This document shows, one piece after another, positions 1-8,288 of a stretch of DNA of 64,000 bases. Source of the stretch: Echinicola marina (GTDB lineage: Bacteria > Bacteroidota > Bacteroidia > Cytophagales > Cyclobacteriaceae). The translations under genes were made by a program, and so were the position numbers. The stretch lies in the NCBI RefSeq assembly GCF_020463795.1, contig NZ_CP080025.1, positions 3,035,501 through 3,099,500 on the forward strand, read 5' to 3'. Numbering within the stretch: position 1 is the first letter of the stretch; each line of letters opens with the position of its first letter. A model generated the notes under the pieces. The model made no database searches. It was not told the DNA's origin and saw only the letters and a program-made list of their open reading frames with translations.

Positions 1-447
1 AAAGCTTGGATTGGCAAGGTTGTTTTTGACGTCTGGAAATTTTAGGATCCTACTGATCTCAGCTACATAGAGGTCTCCATCCTTATAAGCTACTCCGTTT
101 GGAGAGTTTAAGTCTTCAGCAAGTGTATATCGGTAATTGGCTTTGCCATCTCCATCCTCATCGATTAAGGCATATACCTGTTTTTCCTGACGATTACCTA
201 CAAAGACAATTCCTTCCTCACTTATCGCCATAGACCTGGCATTTGGGACATTTTCCGCCCAAACCTCAATGGAAAAGTTTTCAGGTAACTGTATAGTTTC
301 CAGTTTTACTTCAGCAGAGTCTTTTGAAATGTCAGTCCTATTAGCACTATCCACGGCTTCAATAGGTTGAAGTTTGTTTTCATCAGCAGAGCAGGAAAAC
401 AATAAACCAAGGGCCAAAGCCCCTAAAATGGATTTTTGATAGATCAT
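1..447 (-). CDS. Sorbosone/glucose dehydrogenase-like lipoprotein, N-terminal part
   Basis: The 5' part of a gene that continues beyond the left edge; 149 residues are visible from an ATG at 447. The N terminus is a lipoprotein signal with lipobox LLFSC, so the protein is probably a lipoprotein outside the cytoplasm. After a linker of about 35 residues come repeats of the type LPENFSIEVWAENVPNAR and SPNGVAYKDGDLYVAE with DEDGDGK, typical of the beta-propeller of PQQ-dependent sugar (sorbosone) dehydrogenase-like proteins. This family would oxidise a sugar or alcohol in the periplasm, but the catalytic part lies outside the window, so substrate and activity cannot be judged. It is transcribed away from the ABC-F gene. 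Confidence 0.7.
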   Translation of the reverse strand, partial: MIYQKSILGALALGLLFSCSADENKLQPIEAVDSANRTDISKDSAEVKLETIQLPENFSIEVWAENVPNARSMAISEEGIVFVGNRQEKQVYALIDEDGDGKANYRYTLAEDLNSPNGVAYKDGDLYVAEISRILKFPDVKNNLANPSF

Positions 448-511
448 AAGTTAGTATGCTATTTGTCCAATAATACTACAAGTTAACAAATTGCTGAAAT
501 TTTTCCTGAGA

Positions 512-543
512 TTGATATATAAGCGGGAGAATGCTTATTTTTG
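512..543 (+). promoter_or_regulatory. Consensus Bacteroidota promoter of the ABC-F gene
   Basis: TTG at 512-514, a 21-base spacer, then TATTTTTG at 536-543, which fits TAnnTTTG exactly. The -7 element ends only four bases before the ATG at 548, so the transcript would be leaderless or nearly so. Confidence 0.6.
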
Positions 544-547
544 CAGC

Positions 548-2473
548 ATGTTATCCATCAATAATTTATCGTATTATATCGGCGGCAGGGCTTTGTATGA
601 AAATGCATCTCTGCATATTAAACCAAAGGATAAAATGGGCCTCGTGGGGCTAAACGGTACAGGTAAATCCACCTTACTGAAAATTATCAATGGTGATTAT
701 CAGCCAAGTAAAGGAGAAATTCAAAAAGCTAAGGATTGTACCATTGGTTTTTTGAATCAGGATTTGCTTTCCTATCAGTCTGAAGACAGTATCTTGGATG
801 TTGCCTTGGAGGCTTTTAAGGAGACATTGAAGCTTCAGGATGAAATCGATGCTGTACTGAAGCAGATGGAGACAGATTACTCGGAAGAGATCATCAATAA
901 ATTGGCCCATTTGCAAGAGCGTTTTGAGGCCAATGAAGGTTATAGCATTAAAGCAAAAGCCGAAGAAGTATTGGAGGGGATTGGTTTTTCCACTGAAGAC
1001 CTGCAAAGACCTCTGAAGACTTTTTCTGGAGGGTGGAGGATGCGTGTGATGTTGGCCAAATTACTTTTGGAAAAGCCTTCGCTGCTGATGTTGGATGAGC
1101 CTACTAACCACTTGGATCTTCCATCCATACAATGGGTGGAAAATTATCTAAAAACATATGAAGGAGCGGTAATTGTAGTGTCTCACGATCAAACATTTTT
1201 GGATAATTGTATTGAGACTACAGTGGAGGTTTCACGTCAAAGTTTGACGCCTTATGCCGGTAATTATTCTTTCTATAAAAAAGAAAAAGTAGAAAGAGAA
1301 GAGATTCAGCAGAATGCCTATGAGAATCAGCAAAAAATGATAAAGGATACGGAAAAGTTTATCGAACGTTTCCGGGCAAAGGCTTCTAAATCCAATCAGG
1401 TTCAGTCTAGGGTGAAGGCTTTGGAAAGATTGGAAAAGGTCAATGAAGTAATCAGTGATGAGATTGCGGTGAATTTCAAGTTTAAATTTTCAAAGCAATC
1501 TGGTAGAGACGTGATCACCTTGGAACATGTCTCAAAGGCTTATGGAGATGTAAGAATTCTTGAAAATTCTACTGCGAGAATTGAAAGAGGAGATAAGATT
1601 GCCTTGATAGGTGCCAATGGTAAGGGAAAGTCAACTTTATTGCGTATAATCGATGGAACGGAACCCATAGAAGGGAAGAGAAGTGAGGGGTATAATGTGA
1701 TCAAATCGTTCTTTGCCCAACACCAGTTGGAGGCTTTGAATGTTAATAATGAGATTTTGCAGGAAATGCTGCAAGCTGGCAGTGATAAGTCAGAGACTGA
1801 GTTGAGGAATGTATTGGGCTGCTTTTTGTTTACAAATGATGATGTGTTCAAAAAGATAAAAGTACTATCGGGAGGTGAAAAGTCAAGGGTTGCTTTGGCG
1901 AAGACCTTAATTTCCGAGTCTAATTTTCTTCTATTGGATGAACCTACCAACCACCTGGATATGCAATCGGTAAACATTCTGATACAGGCATTGCAGCAGT
2001 TTGAAGGAACCTTTATTACGGTTTCTCACGACAGACATTTTATCAAGGGGGTGGCCAACAAAATTTGGTATATCGAGGACCATCAGATAAGGGAGTATTT
2101 GGGGACTTATGATGAGTATACTTATTGGCGTTCACAGCAGGAAGCCAATACCGCTCCCGTCCAAAATACGAAAAAGGAAAAAACAGCCAAGCCAAAGGTG
2201 GTTAGGAATGACAATGAGTTAAACCAAGTAAAGAAAGATATTAAAAAGAAAGAGCGCGAACTGGAAGATGTGGAGGCTGATATCATGAGACTTGAGGAAA
2301 AGAAAGCAGATTTGGAGGTGAAACTGGCTGATCCAGAGGTCTTTCAAGATGAGGGGAAATTAAAGGATATCAATGCTGCGTATGAAGCTTTAAGAAAGAA
2401 GGAAAGTAAATTGAATAAAAGCTGGGAAAGATTAGCGGCGGAAATAGAAAATCTCCAAGGTGTTCTTTCGTAA
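548..2473 (+). CDS. ABC-F family ATPase (Uup/YdiF-like)
   Basis: 641-residue soluble protein with two ABC ATPase domains and no membrane segments. Domain 1 has Walker A GLNGTGKST and signature FSGGW followed by LLMLDEPTNHLD. Domain 2 has GANGKGKST, LSGGEKSRVALAK and LLLDEPTNHLD. A charged linker of the ABC-F type joins them, and the C terminus (about residues 555-641) is a coiled coil rich in K and E, as in Uup and YdiF. Family members act on ribosomes to relieve stalled or faulty translation states; the exact role here cannot be told. The start at 548 is chosen because the first beta-strand of the family begins there (MLSINNLSYY); the open frame extends upstream to 491 but without family similarity. 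A terminator follows. Confidence 0.93.
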   Translation: MLSINNLSYYIGGRALYENASLHIKPKDKMGLVGLNGTGKSTLLKIINGDYQPSKGEIQKAKDCTIGFLNQDLLSYQSEDSILDVALEAFKETLKLQDEIDAVLKQMETDYSEEIINKLAHLQERFEANEGYSIKAKAEEVLEGIGFSTEDLQRPLKTFSGGWRMRVMLAKLLLEKPSLLMLDEPTNHLDLPSIQWVENYLKTYEGAVIVVSHDQTFLDNCIETTVEVSRQSLTPYAGNYSFYKKEKVEREEIQQNAYENQQKMIKDTEKFIERFRAKASKSNQVQSRVKALERLEKVNEVISDEIAVNFKFKFSKQSGRDVITLEHVSKAYGDVRILENSTARIERGDKIALIGANGKGKSTLLRIIDGTEPIEGKRSEGYNVIKSFFAQHQLEALNVNNEILQEMLQAGSDKSETELRNVLGCFLFTNDDVFKKIKVLSGGEKSRVALAKTLISESNFLLLDEPTNHLDMQSVNILIQALQQFEGTFITVSHDRHFIKGVANKIWYIEDHQIREYLGTYDEYTYWRSQQEANTAPVQNTKKEKTAKPKVVRNDNELNQVKKDIKKKERELEDVEADIMRLEEKKADLEVKLADPEVFQDEGKLKDINAAYEALRKKESKLNKSWERLAAEIENLQGVLS

Positions 2474-2498
2474 GTTAAATGCCAATGGATTTAAGTAT

Positions 2499-2535
2499 AT
2501 GCCAAGTCTCTCCAAAAGACTTGGCATTATTTTTT
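2499..2535 (+). terminator. Terminator after the ABC-F gene
   Basis: 10-bp perfect stem ATGCCAAGTC/GACTTGGCAT with a short loop, followed by a T-rich run. It separates the ABC-F gene from the next gene. Confidence 0.75.
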
Positions 2536-2579
2536 ATATTGCTATGTGGTTTTTGAATATAAATAAGTTTAAGCTTGGT

Positions 2580-3839
2580 ATGTATAAAAGATTGTTCATC
2601 TTGTTTTTTCTGTTTCCATTTTGCATCAAAGCACAGGAGGTTTTAGAGGACAAGGTTTATGAGGCTAATATTAAGTCAGTTCAGCTTTATAAAAAGGGGG
2701 CTGGCATAGGAGCACAAATGAATGCTCCGGTGATACCGTTGGGAAGTGCAGGTCTTGTTTTGGAATTCGATGATTTGGCTTTTGAGCCTGACAGGTATTC
2801 TGCTACTTTGATTCATTGTGACTCGGATTGGACTTCCTCTGGTTTAAAGTCTGCAGATTATATTAGGCAGTATAATGAGTTTAATGTGAATATTTACGAG
2901 TACTCCATAAACACCAGGGTGCCTTATATTCATTTTACTTTTGATGTTCCATTGGTGACCAAATCAGGGAATTATTTATTGAAGGTTTATCGAAATAGGA
3001 ACAAGGATGAAGTGATATTGACCAAGCGCTTTATGGTTTATGATGATCAGGTGAAAGTCGGTGCGGTCCTCATGCCTCCCAATCAAACTGCAGAGCGGAG
3101 GACTGGCCAGCAGATAGATATTAAGGTCAATTATGCTGGCAGGGAGTTGGTTGATCCTGCTAGGACTGTAAAGGTGATAGTGCGTCAAAACAGGCGCTGG
3201 GATAATGTCAAGATAGGTTCCAAGCCAACATTTATTAGAGATGATCGAAGTGTTTTGGAATACCAGTTTTTCAATGGAGAGAATATTTTCGATGCAGGGA
3301 ATGAATTTCGATTTGTGGACTTGAGGTATGTACGGACTAATGGGAGAAATGTGGCCTCAGTGAGGATGGAAGATGATGTGGTTTATGCAGAAACTGCAGT
3401 GGTTAGCCCGAGGGAGCAAACAAGTTATTTAGAGTATTTGGACCTGAACGGTCAATATATCATTGAGAATATGGAACGGGGTAATCCGAAACTGGAAAGT
3501 GAATATGTCTTGGTAAACTTTAAGGCACAAATGGAAAATATAGAAGGGGAACCTTATATTTTCGGAGCTATGAGCGACTGGGGTAGAGCAGAAGCCGCGA
3601 AAATGAGCTATGATATCCAAGAGGGGATGTACCAAAGTAGTTTTTTGCTTAAACAGGGGTGGTATGATTTCCTTTTGGCAATAAAAAATGGAGACCAATG
3701 GGATACCTTGTCCATAGAAGGAAGCCATTTTCAGACCGAAAACGAATATGATGTCTTGGTTTATTATAGGGATTTTGGTTCAAGGTATGATGAGCTTTTG
3801 GGCTATATCTCTGTTAATGCCAACAAAAAGAGATTTTAA
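2580..3839 (+). CDS. DUF5103 protein, type IX secretion system plug
   Basis: 419 residues from the ATG at 2580, which puts a clean signal peptide (MYKRLFILFFLFPFCIKAQ) at the N terminus; upstream in-frame ATGs would add about 40 residues and overlap the terminator. The body (IKSVQLYKKG, HCDSDW, GNYLLKVYR, KRFMVYDD) matches the DUF5103 family, whose members were identified as the plug subunit closing the SprA translocon channel of the T9SS. The family assignment is by recalled similarity; the role follows from the family. No other T9SS gene is in the window. A bidirectional terminator follows. Confidence 0.78.
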   Translation: MYKRLFILFFLFPFCIKAQEVLEDKVYEANIKSVQLYKKGAGIGAQMNAPVIPLGSAGLVLEFDDLAFEPDRYSATLIHCDSDWTSSGLKSADYIRQYNEFNVNIYEYSINTRVPYIHFTFDVPLVTKSGNYLLKVYRNRNKDEVILTKRFMVYDDQVKVGAVLMPPNQTAERRTGQQIDIKVNYAGRELVDPARTVKVIVRQNRRWDNVKIGSKPTFIRDDRSVLEYQFFNGENIFDAGNEFRFVDLRYVRTNGRNVASVRMEDDVVYAETAVVSPREQTSYLEYLDLNGQYIIENMERGNPKLESEYVLVNFKAQMENIEGEPYIFGAMSDWGRAEAAKMSYDIQEGMYQSSFLLKQGWYDFLLAIKNGDQWDTLSIEGSHFQTENEYDVLVYYRDFGSRYDELLGYISVNANKKRF

Positions 3840-3896
3840 AAATATATTGGTTAGGATGTAGCCTTCTTGTATTGTGCATCTAATAAGGCTTGATCA

Positions 3897-3930
3897 ATAA
3901 AAAAGCCCTGATGAAACCAGGGCTTTTTTA
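3897..3930. terminator. Bidirectional terminator
   Basis: AAAAAGCCCTG/CAGGGCTTTTT stem with loop ATGAAAC, A-run on one side and T-run on the other. It serves both the plug gene (+) and cas6 (-). Confidence 0.85.
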
Positions 3931-3934
3931 TTTT

Positions 3935-4801
3935 TTAGTCTTCGCTTTCTTCCTCATCCTGTGATGAGGCATCCTGCTGTTTAGATTTATAAGGGATAAA
4001 TCCCTCTCTCTTGAACTTGTAGGCTTCAGTACGCTGACTAGGGGAATTATTGGCAAGGTCTAACATGCCAAAGCCCTTATGGGTAAATGCTCCCAGTCCG
4101 CACTTGAATACGAAGTCCTGAACTTCATGGGCTGCATATAAAGTAAATGGCAGGGTGTAACCTCTTACCTCATATTTGACATCCATGTCGTACACTGAGT
4201 AAATCCTAGCAAATTTCTTTTGCTGTTCCTTCAGCTTATTTACATAATTCATGTCAGGAACCACTTGGAACTTGTAGAAAGATTCCATTTGTTCTTGCGT
4301 GTACCATCCTGAACGTTCCATTCTTGTCAAGGTAGATTCATAAAGCAAATCAGAGAATTCATCCGTATCTGGATTGATGAATCGCTTACCTGAATCGTCA
4401 TTGAAAGTAGGTGTTAACAGTACCAATGGAGAGATACAAACGAACTTGTTTGAAGGCTCCAATTCTGGTTCCGCTTCCTTTTCGGTGTACTCAGGCGAGA
4501 TGATGAGATTTCCTAACTCAATTTTTGGCGTTTTAAACACTTGCTCTAGCAAATAGTCAAGGAAGTCTTCATTGGGTGATGAAAGCACTAGGGTAACTAA
4601 GCTTGAGTAATAATGTAAGCCACTTCTACTTACTTTGGTCTGTCCTTTTAGACCAGAGAAATTGAAGTAATTGTAGTTGAAAAACTCTTCACGTCCTCCT
4701 TTTACAATTAGACCTTTAAGGAATTGGGCCAAAATGTACTGATGGTGAAAGGGTAAATAAGCGCCTTTGTTTTTTAAGGAAAATATTAATCTTATTCTCA
4801 C
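3935..4801 (-). CDS. cas6: Stand-alone Cas6-type CRISPR RNA endoribonuclease
   Basis: 288 residues, GTG start at 4801; no in-frame ATG is available upstream. The N terminus (MRIRLIFSL, then LPFHHQYILAQFLKG) and the C-terminal glycine-rich loop CGLGAFTHKGFGML are hallmarks of Cas6, a RAMP-fold nuclease that cuts CRISPR precursor RNA at repeat hairpins. The paired histidines in FHHQY are candidate catalytic residues, but their role is not certain. The C terminus is an acidic tail (QDEEESED). No other cas gene and no repeat-spacer array is in the window, so it either works on a distant array or has another RNA substrate. A TAGTTTTG element (4885-4892, minus strand) lies 80 bases upstream. Confidence 0.82.
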   Translation of the reverse strand: MRIRLIFSLKNKGAYLPFHHQYILAQFLKGLIVKGGREEFFNYNYFNFSGLKGQTKVSRSGLHYYSSLVTLVLSSPNEDFLDYLLEQVFKTPKIELGNLIISPEYTEKEAEPELEPSNKFVCISPLVLLTPTFNDDSGKRFINPDTDEFSDLLYESTLTRMERSGWYTQEQMESFYKFQVVPDMNYVNKLKEQQKKFARIYSVYDMDVKYEVRGYTLPFTLYAAHEVQDFVFKCGLGAFTHKGFGMLDLANNSPSQRTEAYKFKREGFIPYKSKQQDASSQDEEESED

Positions 4802-4912
4802 GGCATTAAAAATGAAAAGTTAAACAATATTTAATGTTTAAGATTACTATATATATACCAACGCGGTAGTAATCCATATGTTGGCAAAACTACAATAAAA
4901 TTCTGAATAATG

Positions 4913-6010
4913 TTAAACATTGAATCTAAAATGCATGATATCACCGTCTTGAACCACGTAATCCTTACCTTCTATGGCAATTTTTCCGTTTTCACGACAA
5001 GCTGCTTCAGATTTGAATTTCTCGTAATCGGCTAATTTGATAACTTCGGATTTGATAAATCCTCTTTCAAAATCAGTGTGAATTACACCTGCGGCAGCTG
5101 GTGCTTTCCATCCTTTTTGGATGGTCCATGCCCTAACTTCTTGAACACCAGCAGTGAAGTAGGTGATCAGGTTGAGTAGGGAGTAGGCGCCCCTAATAAG
5201 TTTGTTAAGTCCGCTTTCCTCAAGTCCATATTCACCTAGGAACATTTCCTTTTCTTCAGGATCATCAAACTCAGCTATTTGGGATTCAATGGCTGCACAA
5301 AGGGTGATGACTTCCGCATTTTCATCTTTTACATTTTCCTTTAAATTTTCCACATGTTCATTGCCAGTAAGGATACTGGCCTCGTCTACATTGGCTACAT
5401 AAAGTACCGGTTTAATGGTCAGTAAGTGAATGTCCTGTATGGCCTCCAAGTCTTCTTTTTCGACCTCAATGGCACGGGCGTTTTTTCCTTCCTGCAGTCC
5501 TATTTTGAAGATATTTAATATCTCAAGGTGTTTTTTCGCTTTTGCGTCTCCTGACTTGGCTATTTTTTCCAGTCTTTGAATCTTCTTTTCTACTGATTCG
5601 AGGTCTTTAAGCTGCAATTCCGTATCGATGACTTCTTTGTCAAATATTGGATCAACATTACCTGCTACGTGGACTACATTATCATCATTGAAGCAACGGA
5701 TCACGTGAACGATAGCGTCTACCTCTCGGATATTTGCGAGGAATTTGTTACCAAGACCTTCGCCTTTACTTGCTCCCTTTACCAAACCCGCAATATCTAC
5801 AAATTCAATAACCGTTGGTAGTACCCTTTGAGGATTTACCAAAGCTTCCAAAATCTGTAGTCTTTCATCAGGGACAGTAACTACCCCGACATTAGGCTCA
5901 ATAGTACAAAACGGAAAGTTGGCTGCTTCTGCCTTTGCACTGGAAAGTGCATTGAATAAAGTTGATTTTCCTACGTTGGGCAAACCAACGATACCACACT
6001 GTAATGCCAT
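4913..6010 (-). CDS. ychF: Ribosome-associated ATPase YchF
   Basis: 365 residues, the normal length for YchF/OLA1, an Obg-family P-loop protein that hydrolyses ATP rather than GTP and binds ribosomes. G1 is GLPNVGKST at residues 7-15, followed by the family-specific [13 protein letters not shown] and the G3-like [20 protein letters not shown] coiled-coil insertion (about 130-200) and the C-terminal TGS domain ([14 protein letters not shown] through [10 protein letters not shown]) are present. It starts 14 bases after the stop of the PerM-like gene on the same strand, so the two are probably co-transcribed. Confidence 0.96.
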   Translation of the reverse strand: MALQCGIVGLPNVGKSTLFNALSSAKAEAANFPFCTIEPNVGVVTVPDERLQILEALVNPQRVLPTVIEFVDIAGLVKGASKGEGLGNKFLANIREVDAIVHVIRCFNDDNVVHVAGNVDPIFDKEVIDTELQLKDLESVEKKIQRLEKIAKSGDAKAKKHLEILNIFKIGLQEGKNARAIEVEKEDLEAIQDIHLLTIKPVLYVANVDEASILTGNEHVENLKENVKDENAEVITLCAAIESQIAEFDDPEEKEMFLGEYGLEESGLNKLIRGAYSLLNLITYFTAGVQEVRAWTIQKGWKAPAAAGVIHTDFERGFIKSEVIKLADYEKFKSEAACRENGKIAIEGKDYVVQDGDIMHFRFNV

Positions 6011-6024
6011 TTATTTTTTATCTG

Positions 6025-7107
6025 TTAATTCCTAAATATGCGGTATTGTTTATACCCCTTGTAGAATTCCTGAAATGAAACTCGAAAGATGGTGTAAACG
6101 GGGATTGCAAATATCATTCCCATGATACCGCCGACTTTTGCTCCCGCAAAGATAATAACAAAAATTTCAAGTGGGTGTGCTTTTACTGATTTAGAGAAAA
6201 TTAAGGGTTGCAAAATGATGTTATCAGTCAGTTGAACTACCAAAAATACACTTAAGATCTTAATAATAAAGAAGGTCATCTCTGATGTGCCAACAAAGTC
6301 ACCTGTGGAAAGGCCTACCAAAACACCAAATGTGGCGCCCAAAAGTGGGCCAGCATATGGGATCAGGTTAGCCACAGCAGCAAAAATCCCAATGGTCAGT
6401 GCATATTTGACATTGGCCAAGGACAATCCGACAGAGGCCACCGTGAAAATGGAGGTCATCTGGATCAATAAGCCCAAAAGATAATTGGATAGCAGTCTTT
6501 CTACTTTATGGAATGTCGCTACTGATAGCTCAAAATATTTGTTGGGAACCTGGTTAATAATGTTTCTTCTAAGCAAGCCGTTTTCTAACAGTAAAAAAAA
6601 AGAAATAAATACGACAGCCATCAATGTGATCAATAAAGAGCTGGTGGTATTGATAATACCATTTAGAAAACCCTGGAAATTCACTTCCCTCAAACTGGAG
6701 AACATGGTGTTTTTAAACTGCTGAAAAAGAAAGCCAGGGTTGTCAGCCATTAGGTTTAGTTTGATTAAGAAAGCTTCCACTTTGTCAATTGGCTCTTGAA
6801 TTTGTTCGTAGAGAAACTGTACGTCTATATTTTGAATGGTTTCAATTTGCACAGCGACTAATGGAACAAAAAGTAGTGAAATCAAGAATAAGACCAAGCC
6901 GATCGTAGCGAAGGAACAAATGATCGCCAACCAGCGCGGCAAGTGTTGGCCTAAAAGATGGACGCTGTTGATCCTGTTAGTTAAAGGGCGTAGGGCCGCA
7001 GCTATAACCAAGGAGATGATAAAGTAAAAGGCTATATTGGAGAAATACCAACCTAGGGTAAGGATGGTCAATATGATCGCCAATAGCCAAATAACTAATT
7101 TCTGCAT
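6025..7107 (-). CDS. AI-2E family (PerM/UPF0118) membrane transporter
   Basis: 360 residues from the ATG at 7107 (MQKLVIWLL); an in-frame GTG at 7143 would add 12 residues. It has about seven or eight hydrophobic segments: two at the N terminus, then a soluble part (about 75-140), then the conserved C-terminal bundle with LIPYAGPLLGATFG and VGGIMGMIFAIPVY, diagnostic of the PerM family. Members were named after autoinducer-2 export but several act as ion antiporters, so the substrate is open. It lies 14 bases before ychF. Confidence 0.88.
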   Translation of the reverse strand: MQKLVIWLLAIILTILTLGWYFSNIAFYFIISLVIAAALRPLTNRINSVHLLGQHLPRWLAIICSFATIGLVLFLISLLFVPLVAVQIETIQNIDVQFLYEQIQEPIDKVEAFLIKLNLMADNPGFLFQQFKNTMFSSLREVNFQGFLNGIINTTSSLLITLMAVVFISFFLLLENGLLRRNIINQVPNKYFELSVATFHKVERLLSNYLLGLLIQMTSIFTVASVGLSLANVKYALTIGIFAAVANLIPYAGPLLGATFGVLVGLSTGDFVGTSEMTFFIIKILSVFLVVQLTDNIILQPLIFSKSVKAHPLEIFVIIFAGAKVGGIMGMIFAIPVYTIFRVSFQEFYKGYKQYRIFRN

Positions 7108-7121
7108 ATAGTAAAAATAGG

Positions 7122-7218
7122 AAAGAGACTGTACCAATTCCACAAAGAATCAAATAATTTTTGACTCATATAAGTTTTGCCTGTGCAGAGCAGGCCGATG
7201 AATTGTTACAGTCTCTTT
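7122..7218. repeat. 12-bp inverted repeat around the intergenic region before perM
   Basis: AAAGAGACTGTA at 7122-7133 and its exact reverse complement TACAGTCTCTTT at 7207-7218 enclose 73 bases, which contain a smaller hairpin GCCTG/CAGGC (about 7181-7197). A T-run on the plus strand follows 7218. The structure sits between the DUF3276 gene and perM on the minus-strand transcript. Function unknown. Confidence 0.5.
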
Positions 7219-7234
7219 AGTTTTTTTGAAGGGA

Positions 7235-7573
7235 TTAATCCCATTTCAAATCATCACCGAAATTATCTTCCGTACTTGTTTCAGCTTCTACTTCGTATTG
7301 AGAGAAATCGAAATCTGGCATTAATTCAGTTTTAACGTGGTCAACAGTATCCTGTAGCGCGTCAACAAATTTCGTAAAGTCTTCTTTATACAAGAAGATT
7401 TTGTGCTTTTCGTAAACGAAATTGTCATCTCTTACCTTTCTTTTGCTTTCTGTAATAGTAAGGTAATAATCATTAGACCTGGTTGACTTTACGTCGAAAA
7501 AGTAAGTTCTTTTACCTGCTTTTACTTTTCTTGAGAAAATCTCCTCTCTGTCGTGTCCTTTATTCTCTTCCAC
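7235..7573 (-). CDS. PUR-alpha-like nucleic-acid-binding protein (DUF3276)
   Basis: 112 residues with a GTG start at 7573. The core REEIFSRKVKAGKRTYFFDVKSTR and DYYLTITESKRK, followed by a beta-strand, helix and acidic tail (DFSQYEVEAE...), is the single PUR repeat of the Bacteroidota DUF3276 family. Related proteins bind single-stranded DNA or RNA as dimers; the biological role in Bacteroidota is not settled. It lies upstream of perM on the same strand, separated by an inverted repeat. Confidence 0.85.
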   Translation of the reverse strand: MEENKGHDREEIFSRKVKAGKRTYFFDVKSTRSNDYYLTITESKRKVRDDNFVYEKHKIFLYKEDFTKFVDALQDTVDHVKTELMPDFDFSQYEVEAETSTEDNFGDDLKWD

Positions 7574-7735
7574 TTTCCAAAATTTTTAATTACTTATTTC
7601 AAGGATTTATAATACAGATGACAAGTTAAATCAATTAACAATTTAAATTCAAGGGCTTGGGAGGTTTTTTTTTGAATTAAGGGTTGTTTTTTCTCTAAAA
7701 GGTTAATAATCAATCTTTTTTTTTGAAGAATAGGT

Positions 7736-7766
7736 AAAAAAAAAGAGTGGGCTAAACCACTCTTAA
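7736..7766 (-). terminator. Terminator of the ferredoxin gene
   Basis: AAGAGTGG/CCACTCTT stem with loop GCTAAA and, on the minus strand, a run of nine T. It ends a few bases after the ferredoxin stop codon. Confidence 0.85.
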
Positions 7767-7769
7767 ATT

Positions 7770-8117
7770 TTATTCTGCGTGCAGGTATTGCTTTTTGGCT
7801 AGCAGCTCCTCCTCGGATTCTGGATGATCAGGATCATCCACGCAGCAGTCCACAGGGCATACAGCTGCACATTGTGGTTCTTCATGGAATCCGGTACATT
7901 CTGTACATTTTCCAGTTACGATATAGTAGAACTCATCAGATACAGGTTCTTGAGGTTCGTTTGCATCCACTACAGATCCGTCTTCTAATTTTACCTCGCT
8001 GAGTTCGGTACCCCCGCCCCAAGTCCACTCAATGCCTCCTTCATAGATAGCAGTGTTAGGGCATTCAGGTTCACATGCACCACAGTTGATGCATTCGTCG
8101 GTTATCATTATTGCCAT
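7770..8117 (-). CDS. 2[4Fe-4S] dicluster ferredoxin
   Basis: 115 residues. The first cluster motif is [12 protein letters not shown] (residues 9-20). The second is [22 protein letters not shown] with the longer spacing of YfhL/Alvin-type ferredoxins. An insertion of about 45 residues rich in W and G ([14 protein letters not shown]) separates the two, as in Bacteroidota homologues. It is a small cytosolic electron carrier. The ATG at 8117 has an unusually good Shine-Dalgarno (AAGGAG about 8 bases upstream) for this phylum. It is divergent from the LuxC-type reductase gene, a neighbourhood I recall from other Bacteroidota. Confidence 0.93.
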   Translation of the reverse strand: MAIMITDECINCGACEPECPNTAIYEGGIEWTWGGGTELSEVKLEDGSVVDANEPQEPVSDEFYYIVTGKCTECTGFHEEPQCAAVCPVDCCVDDPDHPESEEELLAKKQYLHAE

Positions 8118-8144
8118 TATAATCTCCTTTTTTAAATTCTAGTT

Positions 8145-8175
8145 CAAAATTAAGAAGCATATGACAATATACCAA
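8145..8175 (-). promoter_or_regulatory. Consensus promoter of the ferredoxin gene
   Basis: On the minus strand: TTG (8173-8175), 20-base spacer, TAATTTTG (8145-8152), an exact TAnnTTTG match, about 28 bases before the ATG. Confidence 0.6.
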
Positions 8176-8254
8176 TATAAAAAATACACTGCTAAATAAT
8201 TTATAATGAATCTAGCTTATTATTGCATTATTCACTTTTTAATTTCAAAATAAA

Positions 8255-8262
8255 TATCTTTG
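8255..8262 (+). promoter_or_regulatory. -7 element of the acyl-CoA reductase gene
   Basis: TATCTTTG matches TAnnTTTG, 26 bases before the ATG. The -33 element is poor (TTC at 8231-8233, 21-base spacer). Confidence 0.45.
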
Positions 8263-8288
8263 TGCCCTCAGACAAAAATCAGAATGAA

